Source: an uncultured candidate division WPS-2 bacterium
Lineage (GTDB): Bacteria > Vulcanimicrobiota > Vulcanimicrobiia > Vulcanimicrobiales > Vulcanimicrobiaceae
DNA: 7,247 nucleotides
Assembly: GCA_937927945.1 (NCBI GenBank)
Contig: CALEYW010000071.1
Span: forward strand, 1-7,247
Direction of reading: 5' to 3'
In this document: positions 1-4,800 of the stretch, piece by piece
Layout: each line of letters begins with the position of its first letter
How positions within the stretch are numbered: position 1 is the first letter of the stretch
Made by a program: the position numbers and the translations under genes
Notes under the pieces: generated by a model
Databases searched by the model: none
What the model was told of the DNA's origin: nothing
The model's input: the letters and a program-made list of their open reading frames with translations, nothing else

Positions 1-72
1 TACTCAAAAATGCCCGTAACACCAAGGGCCAGCTCGTTCGTTTTTCCGCATCCTGTTAAGGAGGTCGCATGA
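1..72 (+). CDS. possible 3' end of istA transposase (partial, frame unresolved)
   Basis: In IS21 elements the DDE transposase istA lies directly upstream of istB, so the first bases should be its C-terminus. Two frames stay open from the window edge. One ends at TAA 57-59, inside the istB Shine-Dalgarno sequence. The other ends at TGA 70-72, overlapping the istB ATG as ATGA. Either arrangement would couple istB translation to istA. The third frame is closed by TAA at 14-16. Fewer than 25 residues are visible and no domain can be recognised, so neither frame nor identity can be confirmed from this stretch. The call rests on the neighbour only. Confidence 0.3.
   Translation, partial: YSKMPVTPRASSFVFPHPVKEVA
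57..65 (+). promoter_or_regulatory. strong Shine-Dalgarno site of istB
   Basis: TAAGGAGGT matches the 16S rRNA anti-SD over nine bases and lies 3 nt before the ATG at 69. It fixes the istB start. The TAA inside it may also be the stop of the upstream istA frame, which would couple the two. Confidence 0.8.
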
Positions 73-818
73 AGAACACGCCGTTGCTCGACGAACACTT
101 GCGGACGCTACGTCTTCCGGCGATCCTCGCCAACTATCGGCGCATTGCAAGCGACGACACCGACAAGATCGCCTTTCTCCATGATCTGGCGGCGCTCGAA
201 GTCGATAAGCGCCACGAGAATGGCGTTCGCGCGCGAATCGCCGCGGCGCACTTTCCGGTTGTTAAGACCATGGAGTCCTTCGACTTCTCGTTACAACCAC
301 ACTTGCCGAAAACGAAGCTGTTGGAGCTGCTCGACGGACGCTTCGTCGCGGACGGACGCAACCCGATCCTGATCGGGCCGACCGGCGTTGGGAAGACGCA
401 CTGCTTAACCGCAATCGGACTCGCCGCTTGTGCAGCCGGATATCGTGTGCTCTTCACGACGGCAGCAGAACTCTGTATGGCTCTCATCGCAGCCAAGCGT
501 GAGGATCGACTCAAGCAACGTTTGGCGAACTACGAGCGATACCAGCTTCTGTGCATCGATGAATTGGGCTACGTCCCATTTGAACGCGAGGCAACGGATC
601 TGCTGTTCCAAGTTATCTCGCGACGATACGAACGTGCGAGTATCGCCCTTACGACGAACGTCGCGTTTCAAGATTGGACGCAAATCTTTCCCGACCCGAT
701 GACCGCCAGCGTCGTCGTCGACCGCGTCGTCCACCACGCCGTGATTTTCGAATTCGCGGGAGAAAGTCACCGCCTCCGCTCCCGTCAAGCTACAGGGAGA
801 TCCCGCAAATCGGCGTAA
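69..818 (+). CDS. istB: IstB-like ATP-binding transposition helper protein
   Basis: AAA+-type ATPase that assists the IS21 transposase IstA, by family knowledge assembling on DNA and selecting the target for insertion. The 249-residue product is full length for the family. A helical N-terminal region (about 1-85) precedes the ATPase core: Walker A GPTGVGKT at 103-110, Walker B LLCIDELGYVP at 160-170, a TTN sensor-like segment at 195-197, and the typical IstB C-terminal signature DRVVHHA at 218-224. No motif is missing, so the protein looks functional. The ATG at 69 is chosen because a near-perfect Shine-Dalgarno sequence lies just upstream. The gene sits between a probable istA tail and the right IS end. 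DnaC/DnaI helicase loaders share this fold, but the DRxxHH motif and the IS end downstream favour IstB. Confidence 0.95.
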   Translation: MKNTPLLDEHLRTLRLPAILANYRRIASDDTDKIAFLHDLAALEVDKRHENGVRARIAAAHFPVVKTMESFDFSLQPHLPKTKLLELLDGRFVADGRNPILIGPTGVGKTHCLTAIGLAACAAGYRVLFTTAAELCMALIAAKREDRLKQRLANYERYQLLCIDELGYVPFEREATDLLFQVISRRYERASIALTTNVAFQDWTQIFPDPMTASVVVDRVVHHAVIFEFAGESHRLRSRQATGRSRKSA

Positions 819-828
819 CGAGCGCCGG

Positions 829-847
829 GGTCATTTTAATTCCGCCG
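829..847 (+). repeat. IS21 right-end terminal repeat, inner copy
   Basis: GGTCATTTTAATTCCGCCG matches the copy at 852-870 at 14 of 19 positions, starting 23 bp away. The outer blocks TCA, TAAT and CCGCCG are conserved. Repeats of this type inside the ends of IS21 elements are transposase-binding sites in the family. Confidence 0.65.
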
Positions 848-851
848 GAGG

Positions 852-870
852 GATCAGGGTAATCCCGCCG
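852..870 (+). repeat. IS21 right-end terminal repeat, outer copy
   Basis: GATCAGGGTAATCCCGCCG is the second copy of the 829-847 repeat. It ends 10 bp before the putative terminal CA at 879-880. Read from outside on the minus strand, the element would begin TGTCTGGCAA, which fits the TG terminus expected for IS21 ends. Confidence 0.65.
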
Positions 871-880
871 TTGCCAGACA

Positions 881-1126
881 GGGAATCTGAATAGGGGAAC
901 GGCGTGGGACCCTCCTGCTCGAAAAGCACCCTGCACGAGGCAGCGTCGCCCGCTTCAACCTGCGCCGGCTCGATCGGAGAGTTGAAGCTGAGCAAGAATT
1001 GAAGTCGTACCTGCGAGTCGGGAGACCTCTCTCGATGGTTGTCGTCGGGCTGTCGCAGAGCTCCTCGGGCTGCCGAAGAGGTACGGTCCAACACGCGCGC
1101 CGGATCGCAAGGAAGCGCCGAGCTTC
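881..1126 (+). other. unresolved stretch between IS end and SDR gene, possible gene remnant
   Basis: No recognisable gene. A plus-strand frame is open from 891 to a TGA at 1128-1130 (about 79 codons, no ATG or GTG near its 5' end). It would run in from beyond the IS junction, and its stop overlaps the GTG at 1127 as GTGA. The frame of the SDR itself is also open upstream to 992. Both read as plausible high-GC protein, so this could be the 3' remnant of an operon gene cut by the IS, possibly with a frameshift. It could equally be non-coding leader carrying the operon promoter. I recognise no domain in any frame on either strand. Confidence 0.35.
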
Positions 1127-1144
1127 GTGAGAGAACACTGCTAC

Positions 1145-1897
1145 ATGGATTTTGCTCCGCCTGTGGAACGCCCCGTCCTCGTTACGGGAGCGAACGGTGG
1201 GATCGGGCTCGGCATCGTTCGCTCTCTTCTCGAGAACGGGTATCGCGACGTCGCCTGCCACTATCATGCCCAGAACGGCCGGCTCACGGAGCTTCTTTCG
1301 CGGCACGAGCTCGCCGTCGAACGCCACACGTTCTGCGCCGATCTCACGAGCGAAGGCGACGTAGCGGCAATGCATGCGGCGTTCGGGGAGCGCTTTGGAG
1401 CCTTCTGGGGCGTGATCAACGTCGCGGGCGCGTCGTCGAATGCGATGAGTTGGAAGATGCCGCTCGACGAATTCCGACGGATCCTCGACGCGAACTTAAT
1501 CTCGACGTTCCTGTGCACCCGCGCGTATGTGCCTGAGATGCGTGAGCGCGGAAGCGGCCGGATTGTGAATATTTCCAGCGTCGTCGGCGAGACCGGCGTC
1601 GTGGGCGCGTCGCATTACGCGGCCGCCAAAGCCGGTATCCTTGGATTCACGCGCGCCACCGCGCTCGAGCTCGCGCCCCGCGGCGTTACGGTGAATGCGC
1701 TTGCGCTGGGCTACTTCGACGTCGGACTGATCGAAAGCGTCCCCTCCGAGATGCGGGAGCGTTTGCTTGAGACGATTCCATGGCGCCGTTTTGGCACGGT
1801 CGCGGAGATCGCCGCGCTCGTGCGATACGTGCTGAGTGAGGAATCCGCGTACGCGACCGGGCAAACGTTCCGGCTGAACGGAGGCCTGCACCGGTGA
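1145..1897 (+). CDS. SDR family oxidoreductase, FabG-type 3-ketoacyl reductase-like
   Basis: Classical short-chain dehydrogenase/reductase of 250 residues, likely reducing a keto group (such as a 3-ketoacyl thioester) with NAD(P)H in the cytoplasm. Visible motifs, numbered from ATG 1145: cofactor glycine motif TGANGGIG 14-21, NVAG 92-95, Asn117, catalytic Ser145 in NISSVVG, and Tyr158 with Lys162 in YxxxK. The Ser-Tyr spacing of 13 equals that of E. coli FabG, and the C-terminal ATGQTFRLNGG segment is also FabG-like. All four catalytic positions are present. The start is uncertain: an in-frame GTG at 1127 overlaps an upstream stop as GTGA and has AAGGAAG about 11 nt before it, while ATG 1145 gives a more usual N-terminus. 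The gene is first in a three-gene overlapping operon with an acyltransferase and a PIG-L deacetylase, so a role outside primary fatty acid synthesis is likely. The substrate is unknown. Confidence 0.88.
   Translation: MDFAPPVERPVLVTGANGGIGLGIVRSLLENGYRDVACHYHAQNGRLTELLSRHELAVERHTFCADLTSEGDVAAMHAAFGERFGAFWGVINVAGASSNAMSWKMPLDEFRRILDANLISTFLCTRAYVPEMRERGSGRIVNISSVVGETGVVGASHYAAAKAGILGFTRATALELAPRGVTVNALALGYFDVGLIESVPSEMRERLLETIPWRRFGTVAEIAALVRYVLSEESAYATGQTFRLNGGLHR
1880..1884 (+). promoter_or_regulatory. Shine-Dalgarno site of the GNAT gene
   Basis: GGAGG lies 9 nt upstream of GTG 1894, within the last codons of the SDR gene. It supports the GTG start that overlaps the SDR stop as GTGA. Confidence 0.65.
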
Positions 1898-2955
1898 CGC
1901 TCTCGCTCTCGCGATTCGACGAACATCGAGATCGCGCCGAACATTGTGAACTCTTTCGTCTTTCCTTTCCAGAGAATGCAGGGAAGGCAGCTGATACCGA
2001 CGAGCACTATCGCTGGAAATTTCGTGACTACCCTGCGACGCCGCCGTCCTACGAATACTCCGCGCGTGAGGACGGAAAGTTGCTGGGCTACTACGCGGCG
2101 CTGCCGTATCGCTATCGGGTCGACGGATCGAACCTCGTCGCCGGGATGGTGTGCGACGTAATGACGCACCCCGGGGCTCGCGGGAAGGGCGTGTTCACGA
2201 CGATCGGCCGCTTCGCAACCGAGGACCTCGGCGCGTCGGGGCTCGCGTTTACTACCGGATATCCGATCCGGCCCGAGGTGATTCCCGGTCATCTAAAGGT
2301 CGGCTGGCGCATAGTCGTTGAGCTACCGATGTACTTGCGGCCACTACGCTCAAAATCGATGCTCCCGAAGTTCGCTGCACCCCTCGCGCCACTGGTCGAT
2401 GTCGTTCTTCGCGTCGGGCATGCGATCGTCGAGCTGCCGTCGGCAGGTGCGTCGTACGAGTCGCGCATCGCCTCAGTCGAGGAACTCCTGGCGCGCGACG
2501 ACTACCCGGCGTTCGTCGAACACGCCGCGGTGCCCGGGACGAACGTTCTGGACCGCAGCCGGCATTTCATGCGCTGGCGCCTTTCCGCGCCAGGCACCTC
2601 GTATCGTGTCGTGATCATCACCAGCAACGGACGCTTGTGCGCCCTTGCCATCACGCGCGCCGTCGAACTGCGTGGGATCGCCACGATTGCGCTGCTCGAC
2701 ATCATGGTGGCTGAGCGAGCGGCTCGCGGACCGCTTCATCGCGCGCTCATCGCGCTAGCGCGCGCGGACGGCGCTGAAGCGATCGTTGCGATGGCGTCGC
2801 GTCGCGCCGCCTTGCGCCTCGGATTTGCCGGTCGATTCCTTCCGACGCCGCACGTCTTCAGGCTGATCGTGAAGCGTCTCAGCGCCGATGCCCCCCGCGC
2901 CATTGAGGCCGCTGGCGCTTGGGAGCCGATGTGGATCGACTCGGACGACCTATGA
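1894..2955 (+). CDS. GNAT family acyltransferase, two-lobed
   Basis: Likely transfers an acetyl or other acyl group from acyl-CoA to an amine, in the cytoplasm. The 353 residues are about twice the length of a single GNAT domain. The N-terminal lobe has the acyl-CoA-binding motif A: VCDVMTHPGARGKGVFTTI at about 86-104, a V.THP..RGKG pyrophosphate loop. HYRWKFRDYP (38-47) and, in the second half, HFMRWRLSAPGTSY (224-237) are the paired aromatic/basic segments seen in GNATs of polysaccharide and secondary-metabolite loci. The C-terminus, WIDSDDL, also resembles that group. The GTG start overlaps the SDR stop (GTGA) and has GGAGG upstream. The stop overlaps the PIG-L ATG (ATGA), implying translational coupling. 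A partner deacetylase directly downstream suggests that one enzyme exposes an amine and this one re-acylates it, but the acceptor is unknown. Confidence 0.8.
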   Translation: MTLSLSRFDEHRDRAEHCELFRLSFPENAGKAADTDEHYRWKFRDYPATPPSYEYSAREDGKLLGYYAALPYRYRVDGSNLVAGMVCDVMTHPGARGKGVFTTIGRFATEDLGASGLAFTTGYPIRPEVIPGHLKVGWRIVVELPMYLRPLRSKSMLPKFAAPLAPLVDVVLRVGHAIVELPSAGASYESRIASVEELLARDDYPAFVEHAAVPGTNVLDRSRHFMRWRLSAPGTSYRVVIITSNGRLCALAITRAVELRGIATIALLDIMVAERAARGPLHRALIALARADGAEAIVAMASRRAALRLGFAGRFLPTPHVFRLIVKRLSADAPRAIEAAGAWEPMWIDSDDL

Positions 2956-3764
2956 GTGCACGGCATCCGGTTGATGACGTTCTGTTCGTGTTTGCGCATC
3001 AGGACGACGAGGTGGTCGCGTACACGCGGATCATGTACGAGCATCGGAGGGGGAACCGCGTTTGGTGTGCGTATTTAACCGACGGCGCGCTCGCAGTTCC
3101 CGCGTCGGTGCGCGACGCAGAGTCACTCGCGGCGCTGCGCCGCATCGGCGTCGAAGCAAATCGGATCGCGTTCATCGGCGATGCCGATGGCCGCATTGCC
3201 GATGGTCAGTTGATGCGCTCGCTCGCCCGAGCGCGCGCCGCGCTCGCCGCGTGGATCACGTCGATCGGCGCGCGAATCGCCCGGGCGTACACGTTGGACT
3301 GGGAGGGCGGACACGCCGACCACGATGCAGCGCATTTGGTCACGCTGGCGGTTGCGCGCGATCACGAAATCGAGGGCAGCGTGTGGGGCTTTGCGGCGTA
3401 CAACGCCTATGGGCGCCGCGGCAAATGGTTCCGTGTCGGCGACTTCGTTCCACGTGATGCGCCGATCGCGCGGCGTCGCCTGTCATTGAGCGAAGCGTTC
3501 GACGCGGCGTTCGCATTCGCCGCATACCCCTCGCAGCGCCGCACATGGATCGTGCTTGGGCCTGGCTGGGCGGTTCGGATGCTTATCCGCCGCGAAGAGC
3601 GCTCGCGACGGGCCGATTCTCGGCAACTCGAGCGTCCGCACGCGGGGCCGCTGCTGTACGAAACGCTGTTCGGCCAGGACGCGGAAGAGATGTTGCGGCA
3701 CTCGCACGCGCTGAGGCGCGAACTCGCTAGCGCCGTCCCACAGCGGCTAGACCCAGCGCAATAA
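2952..3764 (+). CDS. PIG-L/LmbE family zinc-dependent deacetylase
   Basis: Metal hydrolase family that removes N-acyl groups, classically acetyl from GlcNAc conjugates (GlcNAc-PI, the mycothiol and bacillithiol precursors, teicoplanin-type glycopeptides). In the 270-residue product the first metal motif is AHQDDE at 15-20 (His16, Asp19 as ligands, Asp18 as base). The second is HADHDAAH at 121-128, supplying the further His ligand. Position 17 is Gln where most members have Pro. The fold begins at residue 9 with the expected hydrophobic strand VLFVFAH. ATG 2952 is chosen because it overlaps the GNAT stop as ATGA and puts the metal motif at the usual distance. An in-frame TTG at 2919 is possible but less likely. 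The 3' end overlaps the convergent ketosynthase gene by 18 bp. The family is secure, the substrate is not. Confidence 0.88.
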   Translation: MSARHPVDDVLFVFAHQDDEVVAYTRIMYEHRRGNRVWCAYLTDGALAVPASVRDAESLAALRRIGVEANRIAFIGDADGRIADGQLMRSLARARAALAAWITSIGARIARAYTLDWEGGHADHDAAHLVTLAVARDHEIEGSVWGFAAYNAYGRRGKWFRVGDFVPRDAPIARRRLSLSEAFDAAFAFAAYPSQRRTWIVLGPGWAVRMLIRREERSRRADSRQLERPHAGPLLYETLFGQDAEEMLRHSHALRRELASAVPQRLDPAQ

Positions 3765-4700
3765 CGCTGCGCCCCAAGTCCAGCCTGAGCCAACCGCAGC
3801 AAATGCGATCAGATCATTTTCTGCTATGCGCCCCGTGCGGCGCACCTCGTCTAGGAGCAGCGGAATTGTTGCTCCCGACGTGTTCGCATAACGGTCCATG
3901 TTCGTCATCACCCGGTCGAACGGGACATCGAGCAGCTCCGCCGTCCTCTGCAGGATCCGAATCGATGGCTGATGTGGGATCAGACAGCGCACGTCCTCCA
4001 TCACGTAGCCGCTCTCTGTCACGACGGCGCGAATCGCCTCTGGCAGAACCTTCGTCGCGGTCTCATAGACAGCCCGCCCGTACATCGTAAAGTGGTCGTC
4101 GCCCGGATGTACGGTGAAATGATCATGCCCCGAGCCGTCCGCGTACATGAGGCTGGAGAAGAGCGCGTTGGTGCGATCGGTCCGCTGCAACACCACGGCT
4201 CCGGCGCCGTCACCGAAGAAGACGGCGTCGCGGCGCGTCCAGTCGGTGATCCTCGAGAAGGTGTCGCACCCGACAATCATTGCGTTCGCATACATCCCGC
4301 TGCTGATCATGTGCGCGCCAATCGTCATCGCGTAGAGGAATCCCGAGCATACGGCTGCGACATCGAACGCGGCAGCACCGCTGCGGCTGCCCAGCTTATG
4401 CTGCAGGATGCACGCTGTCGAGGGTGCCTTGCGGTCGGGAGTACTTGTCGCGACGATGATGAGCTGGACATCGTCAACGGCGAGCCCCGCACTCTCAAGC
4501 GCTCGTCGCGCGGCCGCGGCACCCAGGTCCGAGCTCAGTTCCCCGTCGGCTGCGACGCGGCGCTCGCGGATGCCGAGGTTTTCGAAGATCCACGCCGCTT
4601 TCGTCGGGACGCACTTCTCCAACTCTTCGTTCGTGACGATGCGGGAGGGGACGTACGAACCTGTCCCTGCGATTCGCACCTCGTTAGTCCTGTACAGCAT
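3747..4700 (-). CDS. beta-ketoacyl-ACP synthase III (FabH-type ketosynthase)
   Basis: Condenses an acyl-CoA starter with a malonyl-ACP-type extender in the cytoplasm, by family knowledge. The 317 residues equal the length of E. coli FabH. The thiolase-fold triad is complete: Cys118 in AAVCSGFLYAM, His243 in IPHQPSIRIL, and Asn273 in YANTSGATIPL. GDGAGAVV at 163-170 and the C-terminal GSGWTWGAALL at 304-314 are typical. The usual W-I-x-x-R-T-G-I motif near residue 37 reads WIFENLGI, so the Arg of the CoA pocket is replaced by Asn. That hints at a specialised rather than primary-metabolism enzyme. The ATG at 4700 is preceded by AAAGG (complement of 4711-4715) at 10 nt spacing. The gene stands apart from any visible fab operon and faces the SDR/GNAT/PIG-L operon. 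It could supply a short acyl product to that pathway; an OleA- or CerJ-like role is an alternative. Confidence 0.9.
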   Translation of the reverse strand: MLYRTNEVRIAGTGSYVPSRIVTNEELEKCVPTKAAWIFENLGIRERRVAADGELSSDLGAAAARRALESAGLAVDDVQLIIVATSTPDRKAPSTACILQHKLGSRSGAAAFDVAAVCSGFLYAMTIGAHMISSGMYANAMIVGCDTFSRITDWTRRDAVFFGDGAGAVVLQRTDRTNALFSSLMYADGSGHDHFTVHPGDDHFTMYGRAVYETATKVLPEAIRAVVTESGYVMEDVRCLIPHQPSIRILQRTAELLDVPFDRVMTNMDRYANTSGATIPLLLDEVRRTGRIAENDLIAFAAVGSGWTWGAALLRWV

Positions 4701-4800
4701 TCAGCGGGAGCCTTTCACCGGGCGCGAAGCGCGAAGTGTCGCATTGCCTCGCATTCGCGATCCCGTGGGACACAGCCCTTCATTGCGTTGGAGTAAGTAA

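Larger units (their letters stand above)
1..880 (+). mobile_element. IS21-family insertion sequence, right part only
   Basis: The window opens inside an IS21-family element. What is seen: an intact istB at 69-818 and, after its stop, about 60 bp of non-coding sequence with two imperfect direct repeats (829-847 and 852-870). This is followed by TTGCCAGACA, ending in CA at 879-880. IS21 elements characteristically carry istA then istB, have ends of the form TG...CA, and have several short transposase-binding repeats inside each end, so the architecture fits. The left end and almost all of istA lie outside the window. The exact boundary at 880 is inferred from the terminal CA. The target-site duplication cannot be tested without the left end. 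Confidence 0.82.

Noticed and set aside
854..1375. Minus-strand frame of 173 codons covering the IS junction and the SDR 5' end
   Set aside because: It runs through the IS boundary and antisense to the SDR nucleotide-binding motif, has no motif of its own, and is best read as a shadow.
2919..2951. TTG start 11 codons upstream for the PIG-L gene
   Set aside because: The ATG at 2952 forms the ATGA overlap seen in tightly coupled operons and puts the metal motif at the family's usual distance from the N-terminus.
3972..4796. Long plus-strand open frame (274 codons) across the ketosynthase gene
   Set aside because: It is antisense to the ketosynthase, whose active-site motifs and length are unmistakable. 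Its translation is rich in Arg, His and Ala with no domain, as expected for a GC-rich shadow frame.
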